The notes below the pieces were generated by a model, which saw nothing but the letters and a program-made list of their open reading frames with translations, did not search any database and was not told the DNA's origin. A DNA stretch of 64,000 nt from Gracilibacillus boraciitolerans JCM 21714 (GTDB lineage Bacteria > Bacillota > Bacilli > Bacillales > Amphibacillaceae): positions 186,001-250,000 of the forward strand of contig NZ_BAVS01000001.1 of assembly GCF_000521485.1 (NCBI RefSeq), given 5' to 3'. Positions within the stretch are counted from its first letter, which is position 1; each line of letters starts with the position of its first letter. Shown here one piece after another: positions 28,207-37,431 of this stretch. The position numbers were made by a program, and so were the translations under genes.

Positions 28207-29265
28207 ATGTTTACATACATTATATTAGAATGCGTAAAACAACTAAATGGTCAACGAACCATGTATAATATTTATCATTTGTTAACAGCTAAAAAATCGA
28301 TACAAACCGTTCAGGACAGTAATTTATTCGGACTAACACGATATTATGGGATTTATAAGTCTTTACCTAGAGAGGAATATAATCAATTTGTCAATGATTT
28401 AGCTAAAGAACAATTAATTAAAAATGATGAAAATCAGCACTTATTTATAACAAGTCATGGAGAGAACATGTTAATAGAACTACATGGAAAATTAGCACCA
28501 TACTTTGCTTTCGATGGGATGCGGTTCTATGAAGTATCCTATCCATTTTCAAAGCATTTAATATTGTTTATTCAAATTATCACACATATCCATGTTAAGA
28601 AGACGAACTTTATCCCAATTATTGAAGATCGCAGCATTCAACAATTTGTTAAAAAAGTATGGAGCGTACATAAAAATAACTCTACTACTCTGTTAACATT
28701 AATCTATCGAGATTTGGATAAAGTTTTACAATTTTTTCCTGATGTTTATAGTGCTTTGTTTGTTGATCAATTAACGACTTCTAAACAAATTGGGTTAAGC
28801 AAGTATCAATTATCTACTAAATATAATATAAATCCTCACGATTGCTATTTATTCTTTATGAATACCATACATTATATATGCTTTAAAATAGAAGATGGCG
28901 AAGCATTTCAATTTTTAGCCAATCTTTATCCGAATCAGGCCAAGTATAGAATACTTAGTGATTCTGCCAGAAAAACGTTATACTATCTGAATGAAGGCTT
29001 TGTTCTTGAGAAAATAGCTGCTAAACGTCATCTGAAAGAAAATACCATTAAAGATCATATTGTGGAAATTGCCTATATAAACAAAACATTAGAGTGGAAA
29101 CGATATATAACGAAACAAGAATACGATATAATTACAGAAAAAATAAATACACTTTCAACAAAAAAGTTAAAAGACATTAAAGAACAATTACCTGAATCAA
29201 TTTCGTATTTTCAAATCAAGCTCGTGATGGCACTGGAGCAAAACGGAGAGACTGCATATGACTAA
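28207..29265 (+). CDS. ypbB: YpbB family helix-turn-helix protein
   Basis: A 352-residue protein encoded directly before recQ, like B. subtilis YpbB. The C-terminal part carries the helix-turn-helix seen in that family (LNEGFVLEKIAAKRHLKENTIKDHI, shown here in part). The same HTH type is found at the end of some long RecQ helicases, so it may act with RecQ on DNA. Function is not known. The stop overlaps recQ by eight bases. Its ribosome binding site contains a seven-G run (28193-28199). Confidence 0.82.
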   Translation: MFTYIILECVKQLNGQRTMYNIYHLLTAKKSIQTVQDSNLFGLTRYYGIYKSLPREEYNQFVNDLAKEQLIKNDENQHLFITSHGENMLIELHGKLAPYFAFDGMRFYEVSYPFSKHLILFIQIITHIHVKKTNFIPIIEDRSIQQFVKKVWSVHKNNSTTLLTLIYRDLDKVLQFFPDVYSALFVDQLTTSKQIGLSKYQLSTKYNINPHDCYLFFMNTIHYICFKIEDGEAFQFLANLYPNQAKYRILSDSARKTLYYLNEGFVLEKIAAKRHLKENTIKDHIVEIAYINKTLEWKRYITKQEYDIITEKINTLSTKKLKDIKEQLPESISYFQIKLVMALEQNGETAYD

Positions 29266-30802
29266 TTATTCTATTGAAGATTCTTTGTATTTTTATTTTG
29301 GTTACAAATCGTTTCGTAAGGGGCAACGTGAAATCATAGAAGCTGTATTAAATGATAAAAACGTATTTGCTATCCTGCCAACAGGTTCAGGCAAATCAAT
29401 TTGTTACCAGCTTCCTGCTATAATGAATTCAGGGATGGTAATTGTTATTTCACCGCTATTGTCACTAATGACGGATCAGGTGAAGCAATTAAGAGCAACA
29501 GGTTTTAAAAAAGTAGCGGCATTAAATAGTATGATTTCCTGGAAGGAAAAAGAAAACACTATTAAAAATTTAGATAGCTATCAATTAATTTATTTGTCAC
29601 CTGAGATGTTACAAAGTGAACGTATCTTGCAGAGTTTATCGCAGCTTTCAATCCATTTATTTGTCATTGATGAAGCCCATTGTATTTCACAGTGGGGGGG
29701 ACATGAGTTCAGACCTGATTACTTAAGAATTAAAAAAGCACATATCCGCTTGAATTCACCTACGATCTTAGCATTAACGGCTACAGCGACACCAGATGTT
29801 CAAAAGGATATCGTAACAGCATTACAGTTACATGATGCTAAAAAAATCATTTATCCTATGGATAAGCCAAACATTTCATTTGTAGTAGAGCATGTAGAGC
29901 ATATGGAAGAAAAACAACATAAAGTAATCGATCTTGTCCAAAACTATCATGTTCCCACACTAATTTATTTTTCAAGTCGTGATGAGGCTACAAAGATTGC
30001 CATCTCTCTTCAATCTAAGTTTCCCAAGCGGAATATTGCTTATTACCATGGAGGATTAGACAAGCAGGATCGTCTGTTAATTCAACAACAATTCATGAAT
30101 CACCAATTAGATGTTATTTGTTGTACCAATGCATTTGGTATGGGTATTAATAAAAAAGATATTCAACTTATTATCCATTACCATATACCGTCTCAAATTG
30201 AATCATTTATTCAGGAAATTGGCAGAGCAGGAAGAGAGGGACAGGAATGTGTCAGTGTTACACTTTATCATGACAGAGATACATTTATTTCATTACGCTT
30301 ATTGGAAACCGAATTACCTCAATCATCCTTAATCGAATATTACTTAAAATTAATATATGAAAATAAGATACCTATTGAACAATTAAAAGAAGACTTTATG
30401 GTTCAAACAAATGGAATAGAAGCACATTGGCGCTTTTTTCGCTATCAATTAGAGAAAATAGGCATTTTGCGACAAAATCTAATAGTTACAGATACGCTTC
30501 GATTTACAGAGGCATTATCGACAATTCAGACAACAATTAAAAAGAGAATCGCATATAAACAAAGAAAACGACAAGAAATGCTTCAGTGGGTCTTTACAAA
30601 AAATTGTAGAAGATTTGAATTATTTAAACACTTTCAAGATAGTTTTCAAACACCAGACTATATGTGTTGTGATCATTGTGATTTTGAATGGAATAAATGG
30701 TCTCCTCCGTCACAACTTACTGTGAAATCTAAACAAAATTGGCAAGCAGTATTAAAGGATATATTATATCAAGGAGATATCGAAAAAAATGAAACAAGCT
30801 GA
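29258..30802 (+). CDS. recQ: ATP-dependent DNA helicase RecQ (short RecS type)
   Basis: A 3'-5' superfamily 2 DNA helicase in recombination and repair. Walker A is PTGSGKS (41-47), the DEAH box is in VIDEAHCISQWG (138-141), and motifs V and VI are FGMGINKKDI and EIGRAGREG. A C-terminal zinc-binding region has CR and CCDHC. It lacks an HRDC domain, which YpbB's HTH may partly replace. The invariant ISQWGHDFRP appears as SQWGGHEFRP because of seven Gs at 29694-29700. Confidence 0.95.
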   Translation: MTNYSIEDSLYFYFGYKSFRKGQREIIEAVLNDKNVFAILPTGSGKSICYQLPAIMNSGMVIVISPLLSLMTDQVKQLRATGFKKVAALNSMISWKEKENTIKNLDSYQLIYLSPEMLQSERILQSLSQLSIHLFVIDEAHCISQWGGHEFRPDYLRIKKAHIRLNSPTILALTATATPDVQKDIVTALQLHDAKKIIYPMDKPNISFVVEHVEHMEEKQHKVIDLVQNYHVPTLIYFSSRDEATKIAISLQSKFPKRNIAYYHGGLDKQDRLLIQQQFMNHQLDVICCTNAFGMGINKKDIQLIIHYHIPSQIESFIQEIGRAGREGQECVSVTLYHDRDTFISLRLLETELPQSSLIEYYLKLIYENKIPIEQLKEDFMVQTNGIEAHWRFFRYQLEKIGILRQNLIVTDTLRFTEALSTIQTTIKKRIAYKQRKRQEMLQWVFTKNCRRFELFKHFQDSFQTPDYMCCDHCDFEWNKWSPPSQLTVKSKQNWQAVLKDILYQGDIEKNETS

Positions 30803-31361
30803 AATAATAAAGCATTTATCAAATAAACAATTGAAACAACAGGTATGGCTTTCGCAATTATTGATGATTATCATAGCCATTATCTTGTCGATCATCTTTT
30901 TTGATAATTGGAATGTATTTTTATCATTATTTCAGTTAACACTATCAGATTTTCTTATTTTTGGAGTGGGTTCGGCTGTCGTGATTGTATTTCTGGATAT
31001 CTTAATGATGAGAGTATTCCCTAAGAATTGGTGGGATGATGGAGGAATTAATCAAAAATTATTTCAGGAAGGTTCTTATTTTGAAATAATACTATTGTGT
31101 GTTGTAGTTGCTATCAGTGAAGAATGGTTATTTAGAGGTGTTATTCAAACAAATTTTGGTATAATGATAGCAAGTAGTATATTTGCTATCATTCATGTAA
31201 GATATCTTTCTAAGCTTCTTCTTTTTACGGCAGTTGTTGCATTAAGTTTTTGGTTAGGACTGGTATATCATTGGACCAACAGTCTGCCAGTAGTAATAAT
31301 GTTACATTTCTTAATAAATGTTACATTAGCAATTATGATTAGGACAGGGGGGAATTCGTGA
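30789..31361 (+). CDS. ypbD: CPBP family intramembrane protease YpbD
   Basis: A membrane protein with four to five hydrophobic segments and the CAAX-protease/bacteriocin-processing (Abi) motif: EEWLFRG (glutamate pair and Arg), then the His-containing AIIHVRYL. Substrate is unknown. It overlaps recQ by 14 bases and runs into ypbE, matching the B. subtilis order. A six-G run in its last codons (31347-31352) encodes TGGNS. Confidence 0.87.
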   Translation: MKQAEIIKHLSNKQLKQQVWLSQLLMIIIAIILSIIFFDNWNVFLSLFQLTLSDFLIFGVGSAVVIVFLDILMMRVFPKNWWDDGGINQKLFQEGSYFEIILLCVVVAISEEWLFRGVIQTNFGIMIASSIFAIIHVRYLSKLLLFTAVVALSFWLGLVYHWTNSLPVVIMLHFLINVTLAIMIRTGGNS

Positions 31362-31849
31362 TGCAACATGATACAAGAGATGATCAAGCATCATCACTAC
31401 GTAATCAATTGGAAAATCGTCAGGAAAAAGCTCCATTACCACCAAGAAGTGAAATACACCAATCTATCAAGAAAAAAATAAAATGGAAGTTATCTTTTCC
31501 ATTCATTCGCTTTATTTTACTATTATTTATTGTCATTATTCTATTATTATTAACGATTAAGTTTTGGGGGGGAGAATATTTATCCTCAGCAGAAACTGAA
31601 AAGGTAAATCACGAAGTAGAGCAAGTCTTTGTGAAATTTAATCAATCGACTACTTCGAAAATTAGTACTGTTTCAACGAAAAATGAAATAACGATGCATG
31701 AAGTAGAACGAATGGATACTTTATTTTCTATTTCTAAAGAATATTATGGTACGGAGGATTATGTGAAAGCGATAATAGATGCTAATCAAATACAAAATAA
31801 AACGATCATCGTCGGTGAAAAAATCATAATTCCTACGATTACTGATTGA
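31361..31849 (+). CDS. ypbE: LysM-domain membrane protein YpbE
   Basis: A cytoplasmic basic N-terminus (1-50), one membrane segment (about 51-70), a linker and a C-terminal LysM domain (about 110-162: MDTLFSISKEYYGTEDYVKAI, here in part, ending IIPTITD) that should bind cell-wall glycan outside the cell. The start is the ATG at 31361 directly after the ypbD stop region. Role unknown; order as in B. subtilis. Confidence 0.85.
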   Translation: MQHDTRDDQASSLRNQLENRQEKAPLPPRSEIHQSIKKKIKWKLSFPFIRFILLLFIVIILLLLTIKFWGGEYLSSAETEKVNHEVEQVFVKFNQSTTSKISTVSTKNEITMHEVERMDTLFSISKEYYGTEDYVKAIIDANQIQNKTIIVGEKIIIPTITD

Positions 31850-31860
31850 TAGCAGTTCTT

Positions 31861-31913
31861 TTTTAAATAATACCCCCCCTCAATTTATAAATCGAGGGGG
31901 GTATTATTTAAAA
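31861..31913. terminator. Two-way terminator between ypbE and cotJC
   Basis: A long inverted repeat: TTTTAAATAATAC on the left is the exact complement of GTATTATTTAAAA on the right, with TC/GA inside. Between them the left arm has seven Cs (31873-31879) and the right six Gs (31896-31901), although the arms should match. It ends both convergent transcription units. Confidence 0.85.
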
Positions 31914-32477
31914 TACTTTTTTGCGGTCGCGTTCTTCTTTTAAGATCTCTACTGCTTCATGAAAACGTTGCGAATGGACAATTTCTCTTTCTCTAAGAAA
32001 TTTTAATGAATCATTTATAAACGGATCATCTGATACATCAATAATCCATTGATAAGTGGCTCTTGCTTTCTCCTCCGCGGCAATGTCTTCATATAGATCT
32101 GCTATCGGATCACCCTTTGCTTGTATATAAGTAGCCGTCCATGGCGCTCCTGCGGCATTATGGTAAAATAATGCATGGTCATGATTAACAAAATGAGCTC
32201 CCATTCCTGCTTCTACCAGTTGTTCAGGTGTTGCATCTTTTGTTAATTTATAGATCATAGTTGCAATCATTTCCAAGTGCGCAAATTCTTCCGTACCAAT
32301 GTCATTTAATAAGCCGACAACTTTATCAGGTATGGTATATCGCTGATTTAAATAACGTAATGCTGCAGAAAGCTCCCCATCCGCTCCACCGTATTGTTCA
32401 ATTAAATATTTTGCTAATCTTGGATTACATTGACTGACTTTTACGGGATACTGCAATTTTTTTTCATAATACCACAT
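31908..32477 (-). CDS. cotJC: Spore coat protein CotJC (manganese-catalase-like)
   Basis: A 189-residue ferritin-like protein close to manganese catalases, placed in the spore coat and assembled together with CotJA. Metal-ligand Glu/His clusters are visible: GELSAALRYL, GTEEFAHLEM, EDIAAEEKARATYQ and REREIVHSQRFHE. It is third in the cotJABC operon and ends in the two-way terminator. Catalase activity is possible but not shown by the sequence alone. Confidence 0.95.
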   Translation of the reverse strand: MWYYEKKLQYPVKVSQCNPRLAKYLIEQYGGADGELSAALRYLNQRYTIPDKVVGLLNDIGTEEFAHLEMIATMIYKLTKDATPEQLVEAGMGAHFVNHDHALFYHNAAGAPWTATYIQAKGDPIADLYEDIAAEEKARATYQWIIDVSDDPFINDSLKFLREREIVHSQRFHEAVEILKEERDRKKVF

Positions 32478-32495
32478 GTATATTTTCCCTCCTCT

Positions 32496-32765
32496 CTATA
32501 CTTGCCATGGCCATGGAGCTTCTTTCCAATCCCAAGGATAATTTGAAAAGCTTTGGCCAAATTGCATTAAAGGACCAAATTGTTTTTCAAAGGTATTCTT
32601 CAATTGGCGACTCTCGTATGCAGCTTGGTTAAATTGATTGATAGCATCCAAGTCATCAGGATGTGTATCAAGATATAAAGTGAGTTCCACTAAAACAAAA
32701 TCAACCTGCTGAATCTGTTCCATCAATTGATAATAGCTGTCAGGCAATGTTTTCTGATGTGTCAT
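32496..32765 (-). CDS. cotJB: Spore coat protein CotJB
   Basis: An 89-residue protein of the cotJ operon with the typical C-terminus rich in Trp and Pro (YPWDWKEAPWPWQV). Needed with CotJA for coat composition in B. subtilis; the molecular role is unclear. The start overlaps the cotJA stop by four bases. Confidence 0.93.
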   Translation of the reverse strand: MTHQKTLPDSYYQLMEQIQQVDFVLVELTLYLDTHPDDLDAINQFNQAAYESRQLKNTFEKQFGPLMQFGQSFSNYPWDWKEAPWPWQV

Positions 32766-32986
32766 TCGAGATTTTCCTCCCTTTTCAATGGATATGGATC
32801 ATACAAACAGGTCCATAAAGTTCCCTTATAAAGTGCTTCTCTTGCGGTAGGAAATTGTTCACTGTTATAGGGCTGAAATGGTATATATAAATTTGGTGGA
32901 GTAGAAAAACATTTTTTCAGCATTGGTGGACAAGGGTCCATTTTACTAATATATGGCGAATAGCATTTAACTAGTGTATACGTCAT
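32762..32986 (-). CDS. cotJA: Spore coat protein CotJA
   Basis: A 74-residue coat-associated protein; it carries the QPYNSEQF and GTLWTCLYDPY segments of the family and a CPP motif near residue 19. First gene of cotJABC; GGAGATCATC lies just upstream of the ATG on the minus strand. Confidence 0.92.
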   Translation of the reverse strand: MTYTLVKCYSPYISKMDPCPPMLKKCFSTPPNLYIPFQPYNSEQFPTAREALYKGTLWTCLYDPYPLKREENLE

Positions 32987-33037
32987 GATGATGATCTCCT
33001 TTCGTCATATTATTTTAAAAAAGTCTGCTTCAATTTC

Positions 33038-33066
33038 ATTTTATGGGTAGATAACATGTCCTATTA
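33038..33066 (-). promoter_or_regulatory. Possible sigma-E promoter of cotJABC
   Basis: On the minus strand, TAATAG (33061-33066) and CATAAAAT (33038-33045) resemble sigma-E -35 and -10 elements 15 bases apart, about 50 bases before cotJA. cotJ is sigma-E controlled in B. subtilis. Confidence 0.4.
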
Positions 33067-33146
33067 CAACAATAGTAAATTAATTTCACTTTATATCCGG
33101 TTCATTGTATACTTATTCTATTGTGCTATGTTAGGGAGTGACATGA

Positions 33147-34384
33147 ATGCAAAAGGCATATACACATTTACAAGAAATGATGTTAGAAATATTAAAAAAA
33201 TTAGGATATCCTAATGAAGTATACCAATTTTTGAAAGAACCAACTATGTCTATAAAGGTAAGAATCCCTGTCAGAATGGATGACGATACTGTCAGGATAT
33301 TTACCGGTTACCGAACGAAACATCATGATGTATTTGGCATTACTCAAGGAAATGTTCATTTTAGACCTGATTTAACAGAAGAAGAAGTGTCACAATTAGC
33401 CATTTTAAGAAGTGTAAAAACAAGCAATTTGCAGATACCTCTAGGAGGAAGTAGTGGCGGGGGGGTAGTCTGCGATATTAGAGAATTATCCTTTCATGAA
33501 TTGGAAAGAATCTGCCGTGGCTATATTCGAGCTATTCATCAAGTAATTGGACCTGAAATTGATATTTTATCTTCAGATGCTTCTATGGATCCACAATTGA
33601 TAGCGTGGATGATGGATGAATACAGTCAATTAAATCCCCCATACAGATCCTAATTTTATAGCTGGTAAACCCTACGTTTTAGGAGGAATAAAAAATAAAG
33701 AAATAGCTATTGAGAAAGGAATTCTTTCTACTATTCAATCATTAATACCTTATTCCAATCATCAGGAAAGTCAGGGTATCATGATTCATGGAATTGGACA
33801 GGTAGGTAGCTATCTGGCGTCAGAATTGTATCGGCTAGGTTACAAAATTATTGGTGTATCTGATCCACAGGGAGCGATTTATAATTCATCAGGTTTGGAT
33901 ATTCCAAATATATTAAGAAAAAAGGACAGCTTTGGTCTTGTTACAAAATCTATTCCTAATAGTATAGCTCTTGATGAATTTATGCAAAAAGAATGTGATA
34001 TGTTGGTTTTAACAGCTAAAGGTGAGCAAATAAAAACGATAATAGCAGAGCAAATAAACGCTCATACTATTTTAGAGACGGTAACACATTCCGTTGAGAA
34101 ATCTGCTTTAAAAAATACTGATGGATAAAAATATATCTGTCATACCTGAAGTGTTAACCACAACAGGTGGAATCATATATTCATATTTAGAATGGCAGGA
34201 ATACAAGCGGGGAATAAAATACACAGAAGAAGAAATAGAAACAAAATTGCACGAAATAATTAGTAATGCGATCAGACAAGTTCGCTACATTTCTCAAAAT
34301 AAAAATGTTAATATGTATATGGCTAGTTATATGGTTGGCTTAAAAAAACAAGCAGAAGCCATTCGTTTTAGAGGTTGGATCTAA
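33147..34384 (+). pseudogene. GudB/RocG-like glutamate dehydrogenase homologue, catalytic residues lost, frameshifted as read
   Basis: The gene is in the gudB position (before ypdA) and aligns along its length with NAD-dependent glutamate dehydrogenase. It begins with KVRIPVRMDDDTVRIFTGYR and ends with MYMASYMVGLKKQAEAIRFRGWI in part. Key motifs differ: the family's GPTKGGIRFHP is GITQGNVHFRP (Lys to Gln), and PYGGGKGGIVCDP is PLGGSSGGGVVCD (Lys to Ser). The second lysine (SVKTS) and the Asp (SSDAS) remain. It is therefore probably not an active dehydrogenase. Two frame breaks: five Cs at 33636-33640 (four expected) and six As at 34110-34115 (five expected). The Rossmann part (HGIGQVGSYLA) is intact. 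Confidence 0.78.
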
Positions 34385-34426
34385 TAAAAAAATGATATTA
34401 GCAAGTAAAAGGAGTGTTTGATTTTC

Positions 34427-35410
34427 ATGCAACAAGAAAAAGCCATTGTTATTGGAGCAGGTCCTTGCGGGATGTCTGCAGCAATTGAATTACAAAAAAT
34501 TGGAATAGAACCGCTAATAATTGAAAAAGGAAATATTGTGGATTCCATTTATAAGTATCCTACACATCAAACTTTTTTCAGTTCAAGCGATAAATTAGAA
34601 ATTGGGGGGGAAGTTGCTTTTGTAAATGAAAGAAATAAACCGGTACGAAATCAAGCGCTTGCTTATTATCGCGAAGTTGCTACAAGAAAGAAACTTAGGA
34701 TAAATAATTTTGAAGAAGTGACAAAGCTAGAAAAAGAAAATAATCAGTTCATACTAGAAACCGTTAATCCGCAAAATGAAAATCATACATATCAATGTAC
34801 CTATTGTATAATTGCTACAGGGTATTACGGCCAACCTAATTATATGGGGATTAAAGGAGAGAAATTAAATAAAGTTTTTCACTACTTTAAAGAAGCACAC
34901 CCTTTTTATCAACAGGATGTAGTCGTAATAGGCGGGAAAAATTCTGCCGTGGATGCTACAATTGAATTACATAAAGCTGGTGCAAATGTTACGGTATTAT
35001 ACCGTGGAAGTGAGTATTCGACGAGTGTTAAACCATGGATTTTACCCGAATTTGCTTCATTAGTAAACCATGGAAAAATCAAAATGGAATTTCAGGCAGC
35101 TGTTGAAGAAATAAAAGAACATGAATTAGTCTATCGTGTTAACAATGAAAGAAAAAGGATTAATAACGATTATGTCTTTGCAATGACTGGGTATCAACCT
35201 GATCAAGAATTTTTGAAAAAAGTTGGGATTTCCATTGATTATGAAACAGGCAGACCTGAATTTAAAGTGGAAACAATGGAGACAAATGTTAAAGATATAT
35301 TCATAGCTGGAGTAATTGCTGCAGGCTATGATAATAACGAAATTTTTATCGAAAACGGAAGATTTCACGGTGGTTTAATTGCTGAAGAAATTCAAAAGAG
35401 AGAACAATAA
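34427..35410 (+). CDS. ypdA: Bacilliredoxin reductase YpdA
   Basis: A FAD- and NADPH-dependent thioredoxin-reductase-like flavoenzyme that recycles bacilliredoxins in the bacillithiol redox system. The FAD motif is VIGAGPCGMSAAIEL near the N-terminus and the NADPH motif VVIGGKNSAVDATIEL around residue 165. The conserved Cys of YpdA is in GPCG. The ATG at 34427 fits the AAAGGAG site better than the TTG at 34418. The family has LEIGDVAF or similar; the seven-G run 34604-34610 makes EIGGEVAF. Confidence 0.93.
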   Translation: MQQEKAIVIGAGPCGMSAAIELQKIGIEPLIIEKGNIVDSIYKYPTHQTFFSSSDKLEIGGEVAFVNERNKPVRNQALAYYREVATRKKLRINNFEEVTKLEKENNQFILETVNPQNENHTYQCTYCIIATGYYGQPNYMGIKGEKLNKVFHYFKEAHPFYQQDVVVIGGKNSAVDATIELHKAGANVTVLYRGSEYSTSVKPWILPEFASLVNHGKIKMEFQAAVEEIKEHELVYRVNNERKRINNDYVFAMTGYQPDQEFLKKVGISIDYETGRPEFKVETMETNVKDIFIAGVIAAGYDNNEIFIENGRFHGGLIAEEIQKREQ

Positions 35411-35482
35411 ATAAAAAAGTTAATTTTTTAAAAGTTCTTTCGTTATATCTTAGAAAAGAATGAATGGTTAATAGAGGTTATT

Positions 35483-35527
35483 AAAAAAGGATCTGGAAAT
35501 ATAATATGTTATATGCCAGTTCCTTTA
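35483..35527 (-). terminator. Terminator of ansA (minus strand)
   Basis: On the minus strand AAAGGAACTGG (35516-35526) pairs with CCAGATCCTTT, ending in a run of Ts (35483-35488). The rest of the 140-base gap after ypdA shows nothing else. Confidence 0.65.
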
Positions 35528-35550
35528 TTTCTAGTTATCGAGCTTGTTGC

Positions 35551-36517
35551 TTAATCTTTAAATGCCAATATAATGTCATCATTGGAAGCACCCTTTTCTA
35601 GTAATAACATTAATTTTAATCGTGCCTTCTGTCCATTTAAGTGGTTGGCAAAAATTACTCCTTTATCAAGTAATGTACGTCCGCCCCCCCTTTATATTGA
35701 TAGGTGGGCTGGACGATTCCTTTATAGCAGCGCGATACAAATAATACAGTTAGACCGTTATTTATTAAGTTGGTTAAGCCTGGTACAATAGAGGTGGAAT
35801 GTTACCTGCTCCTAACGCTTCAATTATCAGACCATCTATGTTAGTTAAGGATATAGAGTCAATTAATTCCTTTTCCATTCCTGCATAAGCCTTTAATAAC
35901 AGGACTTTTTTTGTTAGTGAAGAAACAGAAATTATTTCTTCATTATAGATTTTTTGATAGAAGTAAATATCTTGTTTCGTTACCATTCCCACGGGACCAA
36001 ACTGTGGGCTTTGAAATGTTGCTACATTACTCGTTGCTGTTTTTGTAACATATTGTGCAGTATGTATTTCATCATTCATAACAACTAATACTCCACGATC
36101 ACTTGCTTTAGAATCTGATGCTACCCTTAATGCAGAAATAAAATTATAGAGACCATCAGAACCAATTTCATTGCTTGAACGCATGGCACCAGTAAAAACA
36201 ATTGGTATTTTTGTTTTTATGGTTAAATCGATAAAGTAAGCTGTTTCTTCTAATGTATCTGTTCCATGAGTAATGACGATACCTTTATACTGTTTAGTGT
36301 TGATCTTCTCATTCAAAAATTGAGTTAGTTGAAGCATATGATTTGGGGGGGTAATATGTGGTGAAGGCAGATTAAATAAATGTATCTCATCCATTGGATA
36401 ATCATTTAAAAGATCCATTTTAGATAATGGATGTATATCTGTCTCCATGACACTTCCATCCTGATTTTCTTTCATTGAAATAGTACCACCTGTATGAACT
36501 ACTAAAATCTTGCTCAT
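35551..36517 (-). pseudogene. ansA: L-asparaginase AnsA, frameshifted as read
   Basis: Cytoplasmic type I asparaginase, hydrolysing asparagine to aspartate and ammonia. The two catalytic threonine regions are present: VHTGGTISM at the start and THGTDTLEETAYF near residue 90. The first 240 residues read well from ATG 36517. Near 35785-35792 a base is missing, and the C-terminal part (VPGLTNLINNGLTVLFVSRC) continues in another frame. A second break is the seven-C run at 35684-35690 (five expected). The restored stop is at 35551-35553, giving about 322 aa, the normal size. A further seven-G run at about 36343 makes ITPPNHM, one Pro too many. Confidence 0.88.
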
Positions 36518-36611
36518 AAATATCCAACTTTCTTTGTTTTTAGTATGACATTAAATAATGTTTAAAGTTAGTATCCCATATTTCGTTAAAGATAGAAAGT
36601 AGGTGAATTAC

Positions 36612-37269
36612 TTGTTTGCGCTTATCTCTGTTTCCATTGCGCCTGCCTTTGCATTACTTTCCTTTTTTTATTTAAAAGATGAATATGAATTAGAACCGAT
36701 TTTTTCTATTTTTCGTACCTTTTTATATGGTGCATTGTTAGTATTTCCAATCATGTTTATTCAATATACCTTTAATGAAGAGGGAATCGCACAAACGGTC
36801 TTTTTGCAGTCCTTTTTTTGTGTACGGTCTTTTTGAAGAGTTTTTTAAATGGTTTATCTTCCTCTTCACAACATATAAATATTCTAAATTTGATACGGTA
36901 TATGATGGTATTGTCTATGGTGTTTCCATAAGCTTAGGTTTTGCAACGGTTGAAAATATATTATATTTATTTGCTAATGGAATTGAATTTGCAGTTAGCA
37001 GAGCAATTTTTCCTGTCTCATCGCATGCTTTATTTGGAGTAATAATGGGTTACTATATTGGCAGAGCTAAGTTCGCAAAAGGTAAAGGCGTAATGTACTT
37101 GCTATTATCATTATTATTACCTACTCTTCTACATGGATTCTATGACTTTATTATTGAGAGTATACAGCAAAAGTGGATATATGGATTAGTTCCTTTTATG
37201 ATTTTGCTATGGGTATTATGCTTACGTAAAGTCAAAATAGCAAATGAATTTAGTCACTACCCAACATAA
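36612..37269 (+). pseudogene. prsW: Protease PrsW, frameshifted as read
   Basis: A polytopic membrane protease that in B. subtilis starts degradation of the anti-sigma factor RsiW. Motifs are SIAPAFALLSFFYLKDEYE, then the active-site FEEFFKWF, GFATVENILYL and the His motifs SSHALFGVIMGYY and LLHGFYDF. The frame breaks at the seven-T run 36813-36819; six would give SFFVYGLFEEFFKW. TTG 36612 is the likely start (MFALISVSIAP), with AGGTG just upstream; GTG 36603 overlaps that site. Confidence 0.9.
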
Positions 37270-37312
37270 AAAAAGAAGCTCATTAGAGCTTCTTTATGTT
37301 GGGTAGTGACTA
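37251..37312. terminator. Very long inverted repeat at the end of prsW
   Basis: TAGTCACTACCCAACATA (37251-37268) is exactly complementary to 37295-37312, and the inner part adds AGAAGCTC/GAGCTTCT. The left arm encodes the last residues and stop of prsW. It could end transcription from both sides, but the length of the perfect stem is unusual. Confidence 0.7.
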
Positions 37313-37431
37313 TAATATAAATCGACAGTTTTTACTTGTTATTTAAAAATTATGATGAATAATTTTCTTTATTTATTAAAAGCTAACCATAAATAGAAAT
37401 CACTTAGACTATTAGATGGAGGTTAGCTTTC

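Noticed and set aside
35573-35791. Plus-strand open frame of 72 codons
   Set aside because: It is antisense to the C-terminal coding part of ansA, has no ribosome binding site and no family resemblance.
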